From the NCBI GenBank assembly GCA_023819545.1, contig JAMWCA010000005.1:1-29601 (forward strand): a stretch of 29,601 bases of DNA, in the 5' to 3' direction. The notes below the pieces were generated by a model. That model searched no databases, was not told where the DNA came from, and saw nothing but the letters and a program-made list of their open reading frames with translations. The position numbers and the translations under genes are program-made. Positions 1-8,862 of the stretch are shown here, in pieces; the first letter of the stretch is position 1; each line of letters opens with the position of its first letter. Source of the DNA: Candidatus Omnitrophota bacterium. Lineage in GTDB: Bacteria; Ratteibacteria; UBA8468; B48-G9; JAFGKM01.

Positions 1-224
1 TAAATACTTTTTATATTCTTAAAGATTATCCTAAAGCAATAGAAGAATATCTTGAGGCATGTGAAGAGAGAGACGAAAGAATGATAAAAGAAGTTTTAAA
101 ATCTGATTGCAAAATTTTCAATCTTGGGGACCATGCAACAAATGAATTTACTCCTCCTCCAATTTTAGAAAAATTTCTTTTACCAAGATGGCAAAAAAAT
201 TGGGAAGATAATGAAAGAAAATAA
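1..224 (+). pseudogene. URO-D family protein, upstream fragment (partial, frameshifted)
   Basis: Reading from base 3, an open frame without a start in the window runs to a TAA at 222-224. It encodes about 73 residues beginning NTFYILKDYP and ending in LPRWQKNWEDNERK. This matches the middle of the uroporphyrinogen-decarboxylase-like family (PF01208), in particular the subgroup abundant in PVC bacteria and related to corrinoid methyltransferases of the MtaA/CmuA type: the segment with NLGDHATNEFTPPPILEKF corresponds to the conserved region ending at the 'YxLPxxQK' helix. The family then continues with a YVHSHWDG stretch, and that stretch is found here in a different frame from 211. The two pieces are therefore most likely one gene interrupted by one extra A in the run at 218-221. 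The 5' part lies outside the window. The family call is firm. Whether the shift is biological or an assembly error cannot be told from the sequence. Confidence 0.7.
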
Positions 225-579
225 TAGATATGTTCATAGTCATTGGGATGGGAATTCAAAATTAATATTAAAATACATAAAGATTTCTAATCTTTCAGGA
301 ATAGAGGCCTTAACTCCTTATCCACAGTGTGATATGACACTTCAAGAAATAAAACAAGCAGTTGGAAATGAAATTGTAGTTTTAGATTTAATACCTGCAA
401 TTTTCTTTTTACCCTCTTATTCAGTTGATTTTGTTATAGATTTTACAAAAAGAGTTATAGATATGTTTTCACCAAAGTTAATACTTGGTGTATCTGATGA
501 GTTGCCACCATTAGGAGAGATTAAAAAAATTGAAAAAATTTCTGAATATATTTATAAAGAATTTGGGACAATAGAATGA
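211..579 (+). CDS. URO-D family protein, C-terminal fragment
   Basis: This 122-codon frame carries the C-terminal part of a uroporphyrinogen-decarboxylase-like (PF01208) TIM barrel. Recognisable motifs are YVHSHWDGN near the start, GIEALTPYPQCDMTLQEIK, and PKLILGVSDELPP near the end. In PVC genomes these proteins usually act as corrinoid- or methyl-group-handling enzymes rather than in haem synthesis; that is family knowledge, not visible here. The ATG at 211 has no Shine-Dalgarno sequence and falls in the middle of the conserved fold, so it is probably not a true start. Removing one A around 218-221 fuses it in frame with the upstream piece (giving ERNNRYVHS). The stop overlaps the next gene's ATG by four bases (ATGA), so the two genes should be co-transcribed and translationally coupled. 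Confidence 0.75.
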   Translation: MKENNRYVHSHWDGNSKLILKYIKISNLSGIEALTPYPQCDMTLQEIKQAVGNEIVVLDLIPAIFFLPSYSVDFVIDFTKRVIDMFSPKLILGVSDELPPLGEIKKIEKISEYIYKEFGTIE

Positions 580-1454
580 TAAAGATTTCTTTTTTTGGCT
601 TTTCTGGTTGTGGCAAGACATATATTTTTAGACAGATTACAGGGAAAACAGATGAAATATTTGATCCATTTAAACCAAATATTGGAATTGGAATATATAA
701 AGATGAAAGACTTGAGAAAATAAAAGAGATTATAAAGCCAAAAAAAGTTATCTATCCAGAATTTGAAATATATGATTTTAAGGGCTTTCCAGAAGGAGAA
801 GGTTTTCCATCTAATTATTTCAAAAATTTTTATGAATCAGATATTATTGTTCTAATTGTAAAAAATTTTTTAGATGAATGTAATCCTCAGGAAGAAATGG
901 AGTCATTGATTATGGAATTAATTTATCATGATATAGAAAGAGTTGAAAGCATTATAGAGGCAAGGGAAAGAGAAAAAAAAGATACAAAAATTTGGGAAAA
1001 ATGTCTTGATTTTTTAAAGAAGGAGAGGTTTCTGAAAGAGATTGAAATAGATAAAAAACAATTAGCTGGGGCAGAATTGATAACTTTAAAAGAATTTTTA
1101 ATTTTCTCAAATGGTAAAAAAAAGGAAATAAAAACTAATTTTCCGATTATATATGATTTAAAAGAGTTTTATAAAAGTATTTTAGATATCCTTGGAATGA
1201 TTACTTTTTACACTATAAAAGGAAATGTTGCCCAAGGATGGATTATTCCTAATGATTTAACAGCAAAATCTGCAGCAGGGAAAATTCATAAAGATATTGA
1301 AAAGGGGTTTGTGAAAGGAGTTGCGTTGAATTTTAAAGAATTTATTGAGATAGGCGACTGGAATAAAGCAAAAAATATGGGTATTTTAAAATTCCTTGGA
1401 CCAAACTCTTTAATTTCAGACGGAGATATAATAGAGTTTTACTTTACAAAATGA
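576..1454 (+). CDS. compact YchF/Obg-like GTPase-family protein
   Basis: The 292-residue product resembles the YchF branch of the Obg family (nucleotide-binding proteins, often ATPases, that contact the ribosome). Visible elements: a P-loop GFSGCGKT at residues 8-15, a PNIGIGIYKDERLEKI segment equivalent to the YchF switch I region, DFKG (67-70) as the DxxG switch II motif, a helical middle part (about 110-180), and a C-terminal TGS-like domain (about 205-292) with AAGKIHKDIEKGF and SDGDIIEF, the most diagnostic YchF_C signatures. It is shorter than usual (typical YchF is about 360 aa), its P-loop lacks the common NVGKS form, and the nucleotide-specificity region is degenerate. It starts at an ATGA overlap with the URO-D fragment, suggesting an accessory role tied to that gene rather than the housekeeping YchF. 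The 3' end overlaps the convergent membrane-protein gene by 16 bases. Confidence 0.75.
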   Translation: MIKISFFGFSGCGKTYIFRQITGKTDEIFDPFKPNIGIGIYKDERLEKIKEIIKPKKVIYPEFEIYDFKGFPEGEGFPSNYFKNFYESDIIVLIVKNFLDECNPQEEMESLIMELIYHDIERVESIIEAREREKKDTKIWEKCLDFLKKERFLKEIEIDKKQLAGAELITLKEFLIFSNGKKKEIKTNFPIIYDLKEFYKSILDILGMITFYTIKGNVAQGWIIPNDLTAKSAAGKIHKDIEKGFVKGVALNFKEFIEIGDWNKAKNMGILKFLGPNSLISDGDIIEFYFTK

Positions 1455-3370
1455 GAAGTTTTTAAATTTATTATCTCAACCTCATAAATTTCTATATATT
1501 GGTTTGAAAAGATAAGTTTAAATAGTTCAGGCCTTTCGTTTATCCATTTTTTTTCTATTAATCCTTCTTGATTTTTTATTATTACCCAATCAATTTTTTT
1601 ATTTTTAATTCCAGAAAACCATTTTTCAAAATCAGGATTTTCTCTATATAAATTTTCTGGTGGTTCTTGTGGGAAATTTATCTTTTTTCTATATTTATAA
1701 ACTGGCAATGTTTCAACTGAATTTACTGATTGATAAAACAAGTTATTTTTTAAATTTTCTCCATAAAGTGGATATAAAAATAAACTTCCAATATAGGCAA
1801 TATTTTTACCATCTTTTGAATTCTTTTCAACATATTCCCATATTTCTGCTTCTTTTCCATAGAAATTTTTCCAGAATTCAAATTTTGTTTTTTTATATAT
1901 TTGTCCTGTTAAATAAATTTGAAAAAAGATAAAAAGAAAAGTTAAGAAAATAAGCAGAAAATAAAGAATCGTTTTTTTAAAATAAGAGATTAAGATAAGT
2001 GGAATTGTTAAAAAGAAAAAAATTAAAAGAAAACCTGGAAGAAATAAATATGGAAACACAGAAAAAAATAAATACAGAAAAACAGAAAGAAAGAGAAATT
2101 CAAACTTAATAAAAGGATTTATTAAAGAAATTGATAAAACTGTATAAACTGGTAAAAAATGTCTGATTTGGTAATAATGAGTTGGTATAAGAAAAAGGTA
2201 AAGTAAAACTGAAAGAGGGAATATTAAATAAAAAATTAATAATTGTTTATTTTTAAAAGAAAGGGGTAAAGAAATCAAAAAAAAGTAAAAAAGAAGTATT
2301 TTTAAAGTTATTGATGGGTCTATATGAAGGCGAGAAAAAGCAAGGATTTTTAATAATAGTTTCAATTTTTCTAAAATAGGAGTTTTAGAATATACATAGG
2401 CCCCAGGGAATAAAGTAAAATTTAAAAAAGAAATTTCTGCTGGATAGAAAGGATTTCCAGTTGAAAAAAGATTTCTCCAATAAGAAAAAAACCCAAAAAA
2501 TAAAAGAAAAAAAATAGAAAAAAAGAAAAACTTTGAATATTTCCCAAATTTTTTGAAAAATAAAAAAGGTAATGTTAAAATCCAGAAGATTAAAGACAAT
2601 GTCTTAACTGAAATTAATATTGATGAAGAGAGAATCCCAATTGGTATATATTTTTTCTCTGCCTTTTTAAAGAAATAAATTGTTGAGATAAAAGTCCCTG
2701 CCATAATTAAATCAACAAAGCACATACTTGATTCTTTTAAAACCGGTTTTATTAAAGAAAAACAAGCAGCAGATAAAAAGGAAAGAAAATCTGAAAAACC
2801 AAATGATTTACAAATAAGAAAGATTGAAAAACTCCCAAGGATAAGAAAAGGATATTGAGTAAAATTTAAAAGAAACTCTTCTTTTGCAAGAAGCGAAAAA
2901 AAATAAAAAATCTCTCCACCAATTGGATAATATGTCATTGCTATATCTGTAAAATATAAATTTGGTAAAGATATTGAACAGGTTTTATAATAATGAACAG
3001 CAAAAGGTAAATGATATAAAAGTCCATCTGTTACTAAAGGAGGGAGAATTAAGAGATTTAAGATATATATAAGATGTAGAGAAATTGTCATAGATAAAAT
3101 TAGACAAATTGAAAAAGGTAAGGTTTTTAATTTTGGAAGTTTTAAACCTTTTATTTTGGGAATTAAAAAAATAGTTATTAAAATTAGGCAAATCAATATA
3201 AAATTAGGATTTAAAATTTTAAAAAGACCAAGAGTTATAGAAATACCAAGGATTTGAGAATAAAAGAAGATTAAAAATATTGTAAAGAATTCAATAAAAC
3301 TTTGACTGTTAAAAATCCCTGCAAATAAAAAACTGTTTAAAGATAAAAAAACTAAATTTAAGATAAACAC
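1439..3370 (-). CDS. polytopic membrane protein, GT-C glycosyltransferase-like
   Basis: The 643-residue product starts at GTG (3368-3370), two bases from the stop of the upstream MEMO gene, so both are probably one transcript. About the first 490 residues form a dense series of hydrophobic segments (roughly a dozen), broken by a loop after the third or fourth helix with TDGLLYHLP (Asp115, His120) and FTDIAMTYYPIGGEIFYF. An acidic residue in an early periplasmic loop followed by such a Tyr/His/Pro segment is typical of GT-C fold enzymes that use polyprenyl-phosphate sugars (PMT, ArnT and related families). The last 130 residues are hydrophilic with WEYVEKNSKDGKNIAYIGSLF and probably form a periplasmic domain, as in GT39-like proteins. 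I do not recognise a specific family; the glycosyltransferase role is inferred from topology and the acidic loop. The 3' end overlaps the convergent YchF-like gene. Confidence 0.55.
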   Translation of the reverse strand: MFILNLVFLSLNSFLFAGIFNSQSFIEFFTIFLIFFYSQILGISITLGLFKILNPNFILICLILITIFLIPKIKGLKLPKLKTLPFSICLILSMTISLHLIYILNLLILPPLVTDGLLYHLPFAVHYYKTCSISLPNLYFTDIAMTYYPIGGEIFYFFSLLAKEEFLLNFTQYPFLILGSFSIFLICKSFGFSDFLSFLSAACFSLIKPVLKESSMCFVDLIMAGTFISTIYFFKKAEKKYIPIGILSSSILISVKTLSLIFWILTLPFLFFKKFGKYSKFFFFSIFFLLFFGFFSYWRNLFSTGNPFYPAEISFLNFTLFPGAYVYSKTPILEKLKLLLKILAFSRLHIDPSITLKILLFYFFLISLPLSFKNKQLLIFYLIFPLSVLLYLFLIPTHYYQIRHFLPVYTVLSISLINPFIKFEFLFLSVFLYLFFSVFPYLFLPGFLLIFFFLTIPLILISYFKKTILYFLLIFLTFLFIFFQIYLTGQIYKKTKFEFWKNFYGKEAEIWEYVEKNSKDGKNIAYIGSLFLYPLYGENLKNNLFYQSVNSVETLPVYKYRKKINFPQEPPENLYRENPDFEKWFSGIKNKKIDWVIIKNQEGLIEKKWINERPELFKLIFSNQYIEIYEVEIINLKTSHFVK

Positions 3371-3371
3371 T

Positions 3372-4184
3372 TTATTTAATTATTATCCCTGCATATCCAA
3401 CAACCTGTGAATAGTCCTTTGATGTCTCTGCACTTGTTGTATAATAAACAAGTTCTCCTTCCTTAGCACCAAGAATTTTTGAAGCAACAATACTTACAAT
3501 TACTCCAGAATAACCGCACATACTTACATCTTTTTCTTCAATTCTCTTAATTACCTGGTCCTCATCTAAACTACATATTGCTTCAATAACATAATTATCT
3601 TTTTCTTCTGCTATTTTTTTTGGTTCATAATGGGTCATATCAGAACTTGCAATTATTAAAAAATCCTTTTTTTCCTCCTTGATAACTTCAGCAATTATTT
3701 CTCCTATCTCATACCATGCGGGATTATCAACATAACCCATTAAAGTTATAGGAACTATTTTAAATTGTTTTTTTAAAAATTGTATAAATGGGATTTGAAC
3801 TTCTATTGAGTGTTCTCTTATGTGGGCAATTTCATCTTTCTGTAAATATCTACTTTTTTTTACAAGTTTTTCAACTAATTCTTTATCTACTTCTACTTCT
3901 CCAAGTGGAGTTAGCCATTTATCATGGTCACTAACTGAATATGGTTCTCCATAACCAGTATGATTTGGACCTAAAATTATAATTGTTTGGGGTATTTCTA
4001 TTTTAGAATAAGTAAGGCCTGCTGTTTTTCCAGAATATATATATCCAGCATGGGGACAGATAGCAGAAATTACTTTTTCTTTTGGTAGATTTCTATCAAT
4101 AAATGTTTCAAGCATTCTTAAAAGATGTGCCTTCCCACTTGGATAAAAATAACCACTTACAACTGGCTCTCTTATTTTTTCCAT
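3372..4184 (-). CDS. MEMO-family protein (AmmeMemoRadiSam system protein B type)
   Basis: The protein is a clear MEMO1 family member (PF01875), a metal-binding alpha/beta fold related to class III extradiol dioxygenases (LigB) and, in many prokaryotes, paired with AMMECR1 and a radical SAM protein. Visible motifs are the N-terminal REPVVSGYFYPSG, ICPHAGYIYSG, LGPNHTGYG, REHSIEVQIPF, IASSDMTHYEP and the C-terminal CGYSGV, which together supply the expected His/Asp/Cys site residues. Length after the chosen start is 270 residues, as is usual. I chose ATG 4184 (MEKIREP) because family members begin just before the REP motif; the frame also opens at a TTG at 4220, which would add 12 atypical residues. 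The gene is divergent from the PL26-like gene, with about 157 bases between starts, and is followed at once by the membrane protein. No AMMECR1 gene is in the window. The biochemical function of the bacterial family is not settled. Confidence 0.9.
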   Translation of the reverse strand: MEKIREPVVSGYFYPSGKAHLLRMLETFIDRNLPKEKVISAICPHAGYIYSGKTAGLTYSKIEIPQTIIILGPNHTGYGEPYSVSDHDKWLTPLGEVEVDKELVEKLVKKSRYLQKDEIAHIREHSIEVQIPFIQFLKKQFKIVPITLMGYVDNPAWYEIGEIIAEVIKEEKKDFLIIASSDMTHYEPKKIAEEKDNYVIEAICSLDEDQVIKRIEEKDVSMCGYSGVIVSIVASKILGAKEGELVYYTTSAETSKDYSQVVGYAGIIIK

Positions 4185-4281
4185 TAAAAATATTAAACAC
4201 AAAATCTTATTAAAAGTCAAATTTCTTTCTCTTTTCTATGAGGTCCTTTTTGATATAAAATTGTCTTGCCAAAGCAAAAAC

Positions 4282-4310
4282 TTGACAAAAAATTAGATTT
4301 AAGGTAAATT
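4282..4310 (+). promoter_or_regulatory. candidate sigma-70 type promoter for the polysaccharide operon
   Basis: A perfect TTGACA (4282-4287) is followed after 17 bases by TAAATT (4305-4310), a 4/6 match to the -10 consensus. It lies 32 bases before the first start codon of the long plus-strand operon. Nearby, TTGTC (4261-4265) and GACAA (4284-4288) form an imperfectly spaced inverted repeat around the -35 box, which could bind a regulator or serve the divergent MEMO gene. Prediction by eye only. Confidence 0.45.
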
Positions 4311-4341
4311 AGGATTTAAAAGGGGGTTAAAAATAAAAATT

Positions 4342-7300
4342 GTGTTAATATTTACAAAAGTGAAAAAAATTGGATTTTTTATATTTTTACTTCTTACTAT
4401 TTCAGTTTTAAGTTCCAACCCTATATTAAATTTGAAAGAAATTTCTATAAAAAAGCCATTATGTCTTGAAAGGCCAATAAAAGAAAAGCAAACTACAGTA
4501 AAAATTTACCTTGATAGATTTTTTTATTTTGATACTGATAAAGATGGACAAGGGCTAATCGTAATAAATCCTCCAAATCTTTTGTATGAAGGGAAAATTA
4601 AAGATTATATAGTTCAGGTCTATTTAGAGCAAGAAAAAGAAATTTCAGAAATAAAAATAAAAAGTTCAGACCATATTGGATTTGAAATAAATGTACAATC
4701 GTTACCTATTGGAGAATCAAATATTGTTGCAAAATTATTGGATACTAAGAGAAATTTAATATGTGAAAATGTTACAAAAATCAGAAAAGTAAAAAACACA
4801 AAAAAGATTGAAAAAAAAGTAGAAATCCCTTTGATTGTTATCAGTGGAGAGGAATTTGCAGATGAAAAAAATGTGCCAGTTTCAACAGGTATTCCTTTAC
4901 CAGAGGGGCTCCTTGATGATATTGAAAATGTTAAACTTTTTGAAGATGGAAAAGAAGTCCCAATTCAAACAAGTATAAGAAGTAGATGGAGTAAAAAAGG
5001 TTCTATAAAATGGCTTGGAGTTGATTTTTTTGTAAATTATAATAATGGATTCCCTTCAAATTATTTAATTAAATTGGGAGAAAAGAACAATTTGACATTA
5101 TTAAATCAAGTAAAAGAAGATAGTGAAACAATTGATATTGAAAATGGAATTTTAAAAGTAAAAATTTCAAAAAAAAATTTTCATTTATTTGAAGAAGTTA
5201 GAGTTGATAAGAATAAAAATAAAAAGTTTGATGAAAATGAGATTTTTATAAAAGCAGATACTTATGATGGACCTTACTGGATAAGTGCAGAGGAGAAAAT
5301 TTATAGGATGTGTTTAGATAAAGATGCAAAAGTATATATAGAAGAAAATGGACATTTAAAAACAACTGTAAGAGCAGATGGATGGGCAATAAGTGAAGAT
5401 GGAGAAAAAGCAGGAAAGTTTATAACTCGTATTATTGTTTATTCTGGACAACCGGAAATTCAGGTAAACAACACTTTCATAGTTACGTGGGATACTCTTG
5501 ACGAAAAGAAAAGAATAAGAGATTTGGGTATAAAGATAACATATACAAATATTGGAGGGAATTTAAAGTCAATACCTCATGAATGGTGGAAAGAAGGATT
5601 TGAAATTCCACAGGATAGAAGTATTTACTTTCTTGCAGATAGATGGAATAGTTTTTATATAAAAGATAGTAAAGAGGAAAAAGTATTACAAAGTTTTTTT
5701 GGGACTTTTACTTACAGTGAAAGTTTATATGGGAAAAATTATTTCAATTGGTTTGGAGTAATGGGTGAAGATTTAGGCATTGGTTTATCACAGAGGCATT
5801 TATTTCAATTGTTTCCAAAGGAAATAGAGATAAACAGAAAATCAATTATATGGCATGCATGGCCATATCATTCAACCGAATACATAAAAAGTGGCACTGA
5901 TATAGGGGATTATGTGAATTTACGATGGTTACACCAAGGTAAATTTCTTGATTTTCAAATCCCAAAAGAATATTTTGATGCAATGAATCTATTCAAAAAT
6001 TTAACCCCTGACCATAAATGGAGATGGGGTGGAGAAAAAAGAAAAGGTTATGGAACAGGAGTTGCAATAACTGGGGAACTATTATATATTTTTGATATAA
6101 ATTCAAAGGAAAAAAGCCAATTTAGTATGTATATGACAAAGAGAGCAAAAATTTTTGAAAAATATCCACATGCAATTTCTGACCCTGAATGGACAAGAAA
6201 AACAGAAGTATTAGAAACAATTGTTGGGGGCATTGATGAGAAATATAAACAGATTAAAGAAGGGATATCTTCTTCTTTTGATAGGGTTTGTAATATAATT
6301 TTTGATAATAAAGAATATGGTCAATTCATTTGGCCTGATGGGCATATATATTACATACCAGGTGGAAGTCCTCCAGCATTACACAGAGCAAAAATAGGTT
6401 ATCATCATGGTTCTAATTTATCTCCTTTATATCTTTATCTATCCACTGGAGAATGGAAATATTGGAATTTTTATGAGAGTTTTACAAGACACTTAATTGA
6501 CCATGTATCTGTAAATTATGACCCATGGAATCCTGAAACAGATTTAAAACCGGTTTTTCAATGGCCAGGTGCTGTTTATCATTGCGATGGATATGTTCCA
6601 TGGGGTTCATATCATGAATTATGGGGACATATGGGAGCACAGTATAGTTATTTAATATATTACTATCTTACGGGAGATACAAGAGGTCTTGATTTAGCAA
6701 AAGAATGGATTGAGTCAGTTCTTAAAAAAATTCGTATTTCAGAAGATTATGATTTTTCAGGCATGATAGATAGAAATCCAGCGAATGGATGGATGGTTGC
6801 TACAAATTACTATGCTGATTTACAAGATGCACGACTTTTAAGATTGATAGGTGAATTCAAAGATAGATTATTTGCTCAACCAATGAAATATATGTCGGAT
6901 GCACCTCCACCTGCTCAATCAGGGAGATATTGGATGTGGACATATATAAGATATTGGAGAGACCCTTTACCTCTTAAACTTGTTTCAGAATGGGTTGATG
7001 AGTTTACAAGAAAAGGACCTAATATACCAGGTTATAGTTGGCCTATTAAAGCAACTGATGAACAAGGGAAACAACTTAAAGCAATCTGGTGTCATGAAGG
7101 TTCTTCAAGGGAAGTTGATTTAACAATTGCAGGTCCAATGTATGGTAGTTATAGCCCATATTTCATAGATACTTCTTTATATACAAATAATCAATCTTAT
7201 ATTAAGTGGTTTTGGTTTGAAACTCTTGGACTTTCACAGTTAAGACAATGGGCACATGGGCACCCTTCGCCATTTTATTCTTTACAATGGTTTAGTGATG

Positions 7301-8031
7301 ATATTTTAAGATTATTCCCACTTATCCCTGTTATGAAAGATTTAGGTCTTCCTGAAGTTCCATGTTTATTTCCCTTTACTGCTGACTCATGGGATAAAGT
7401 TTTAACAGTTTTCAAAGAAGAAGAGGATAGAGATTTTGCTTTAACTTTTTGGGGATATGTCCCTGAGAAAATGAAAGGATCACTTAAATTTCAAATTATA
7501 GATCCTGAAAATAAAACGATTAAAGAAGGAGAGATGCCAAAGGGAGTAATAATGCCTGATAATCCGTATATAGTGAAAATACCAAAAGACAATAAGAAAG
7601 GAGAGTATATATTAAAATTCATAGGAGGAAGAGAATGGTATGGAATTATGTTAAATTGTCCTTTAAGTGATTTACCAAAAGAAGTTTATGTCATTTCAGA
7701 TAATTCTCGTGTTATTACTGCAACAAGATATTATACAGAAACAGGGCTAAATCAAACAAAAATTATTTTAACACTAGTAGGCAACTCATTATTCAGATTA
7801 GAAACTTCTTCAGGAGATAAAATAAGGACAGAATACCAGCAGAAAAAACACATTTTAAATCTTGAGCCAAAAACAGGATATAAATTAAGTTTTTGTAGGA
7901 GAGGAGTTACATCAAGTGGATATGGTGGTTTTATAAATTTATCAGGGGAAGAGTTAATTCTTTCTTTTGATAAATCATATTGGTTCTATCCTGAAATTTT
8001 AAAAATGAAAGGAGGTGAAAAAAATGAATAA
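4342..8031 (+). CDS. large secreted PL26/YetA-like (exo-rhamnogalacturonan lyase-like) protein
   Basis: A 1229-residue protein with an N-terminal signal peptide (KKIGFFIFLLLTISVLSS). After a leading beta-rich region (30-155), residues about 160-245 contain STGIPLPEGLLDD and SRWSKKGSIKWLGVDFF, the pattern of the N-terminal domain of the PcRGLX/YetA family (PL26 of CAZy), whose characterised fungal member is an exo-rhamnogalacturonan lyase. A beta-sandwich follows (about 255-560), then an alpha/alpha-toroid-like region (about 640-1010) with HGSNLSPLYLYLSTGEW and ELWGHMGAQYSYLIYYYLTGD. From about 1020 there is a C-terminal module shared with two other proteins of the operon. The start is GTG 4342 behind AGGGGGTT; a second in-frame GTG at 4360 would give a more compact signal peptide. 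The stop overlaps the next ATG. Family assignment is likely; substrate and catalytic residues are not established here. Confidence 0.7.
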   Translation: MLIFTKVKKIGFFIFLLLTISVLSSNPILNLKEISIKKPLCLERPIKEKQTTVKIYLDRFFYFDTDKDGQGLIVINPPNLLYEGKIKDYIVQVYLEQEKEISEIKIKSSDHIGFEINVQSLPIGESNIVAKLLDTKRNLICENVTKIRKVKNTKKIEKKVEIPLIVISGEEFADEKNVPVSTGIPLPEGLLDDIENVKLFEDGKEVPIQTSIRSRWSKKGSIKWLGVDFFVNYNNGFPSNYLIKLGEKNNLTLLNQVKEDSETIDIENGILKVKISKKNFHLFEEVRVDKNKNKKFDENEIFIKADTYDGPYWISAEEKIYRMCLDKDAKVYIEENGHLKTTVRADGWAISEDGEKAGKFITRIIVYSGQPEIQVNNTFIVTWDTLDEKKRIRDLGIKITYTNIGGNLKSIPHEWWKEGFEIPQDRSIYFLADRWNSFYIKDSKEEKVLQSFFGTFTYSESLYGKNYFNWFGVMGEDLGIGLSQRHLFQLFPKEIEINRKSIIWHAWPYHSTEYIKSGTDIGDYVNLRWLHQGKFLDFQIPKEYFDAMNLFKNLTPDHKWRWGGEKRKGYGTGVAITGELLYIFDINSKEKSQFSMYMTKRAKIFEKYPHAISDPEWTRKTEVLETIVGGIDEKYKQIKEGISSSFDRVCNIIFDNKEYGQFIWPDGHIYYIPGGSPPALHRAKIGYHHGSNLSPLYLYLSTGEWKYWNFYESFTRHLIDHVSVNYDPWNPETDLKPVFQWPGAVYHCDGYVPWGSYHELWGHMGAQYSYLIYYYLTGDTRGLDLAKEWIESVLKKIRISEDYDFSGMIDRNPANGWMVATNYYADLQDARLLRLIGEFKDRLFAQPMKYMSDAPPPAQSGRYWMWTYIRYWRDPLPLKLVSEWVDEFTRKGPNIPGYSWPIKATDEQGKQLKAIWCHEGSSREVDLTIAGPMYGSYSPYFIDTSLYTNNQSYIKWFWFETLGLSQLRQWAHGHPSPFYSLQWFSDDILRLFPLIPVMKDLGLPEVPCLFPFTADSWDKVLTVFKEEEDRDFALTFWGYVPEKMKGSLKFQIIDPENKTIKEGEMPKGVIMPDNPYIVKIPKDNKKGEYILKFIGGREWYGIMLNCPLSDLPKEVYVISDNSRVITATRYYTETGLNQTKIILTLVGNSLFRLETSSGDKIRTEYQQKKHILNLEPKTGYKLSFCRRGVTSSGYGGFINLSGEELILSFDKSYWFYPEILKMKGGEKNE
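8008..8018 (+). promoter_or_regulatory. strong ribosome binding site deciding the start of the first prepilin gene
   Basis: AAAGGAGGTGA lies just before ATG 8024. The frame opens earlier at GTG 8015, but that codon is inside this Shine-Dalgarno sequence, so 8024 is the start. Confidence 0.85.
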
Positions 8032-8845
8032 AAGAAAATGCGGATTTACATTGATAGAACTTCTTGTTGTAGTTGCGATTATTGCGATTCTTGCTGGGAT
8101 GCTTTTACCTGCACTGGCAAGAGCAAGAGAGAATGCAAGAAGGACAGTATGTATGAATAATTTAAAACAAATTGGACTCGCAATCATAATGTATGCAAAT
8201 GACAATGATGATTTTCTCCCTCTTAATCTTTCACCACATGGATACTGGCTATGGGACGGACAGATTGGCAATAAATATACTGCTTTAGGAGTTTTACTTC
8301 AAGGATGGAGAGAAAAAAAGAAGGGGCTTTATTTAGATAAACCAGAATTACTTTATTGTCCATCTCCTTGGTCAGGAAGTGGTAAAGGTTGGAAAGATAG
8401 AGGTAGTTTGAGTCATATAAAAAGCACATTTGAAGCACCTGGACAAAGAAGTTTTTGTCATTATACTTATAATACATATGTGAATTCTCGTAATGTATGG
8501 TGGGGAGGAACAAATCCACCTACAAGACCACCAGTTCCAAGAGAAATATGGGATAAAGCAAAATTACATAAAGCAGTAAAAATAAGAGCAATAGCAGTTG
8601 CTGATTATTATTATATTCCTTCTGCTGCAGACCCATCTACATACTATGCAGGATTCAATCATGGGGGGAGAGATAATGATTGGTATCCCGATGGTTTTAA
8701 TATATTAAGTTTTGATGGTGCTGTCAAATGGGTAAATGATTCAGGGCATAAAATTGCTGATGAGTTAGTTGAGTATTATAATTGGAAGACAAATGGACAT
8801 CCAAATTCTTACTTCTGGTCCCATACTTTTGATGAATTAAATTAA
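8024..8845 (+). CDS. type IV prepilin-like protein with H-X9-DG type C-terminus, copy 1
   Basis: The product begins MNKRKCGFTLIELLVVVAII, a class III prepilin leader: cleavage by a PilD-type peptidase after Gly, methylated Phe+1 and Glu+5, then a hydrophobic helix that packs in the pilus or pseudopilus. The conserved RTVCMNNLKQIGLA after the helix and the C-terminal FNHGG...DGFNILSFDGAVKW mark the PVC-typical pseudopilins called 'prepilin-type processing-associated H-X9-DG domain' proteins, although the His-to-DG spacing here is longer than nine. The globular part is rich in Trp and Tyr, consistent with carbohydrate contact, but that is only an impression. It overlaps the preceding enzyme's stop by eight bases. 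It probably forms part of a type II secretion-like or surface structure serving the secreted enzymes of this operon. Confidence 0.88.
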   Translation: MNKRKCGFTLIELLVVVAIIAILAGMLLPALARARENARRTVCMNNLKQIGLAIIMYANDNDDFLPLNLSPHGYWLWDGQIGNKYTALGVLLQGWREKKKGLYLDKPELLYCPSPWSGSGKGWKDRGSLSHIKSTFEAPGQRSFCHYTYNTYVNSRNVWWGGTNPPTRPPVPREIWDKAKLHKAVKIRAIAVADYYYIPSAADPSTYYAGFNHGGRDNDWYPDGFNILSFDGAVKWVNDSGHKIADELVEYYNWKTNGHPNSYFWSHTFDELN

Positions 8846-8862
8846 GAGGAGGAGGAGAGAAA

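Noticed and set aside
1660..1932. Plus-strand open frames opposite the membrane protein gene and similar antisense frames elsewhere
   Set aside because: No ribosome binding sites or recognisable protein patterns; they mirror the strongly biased sequence of the real genes on the other strand.
4185..4220. TTG start adding 12 residues to the MEMO protein
   Set aside because: The family begins right before the REP motif, which fits ATG 4184; the extension is hydrophobic and atypical and has only a weak ribosome binding site.
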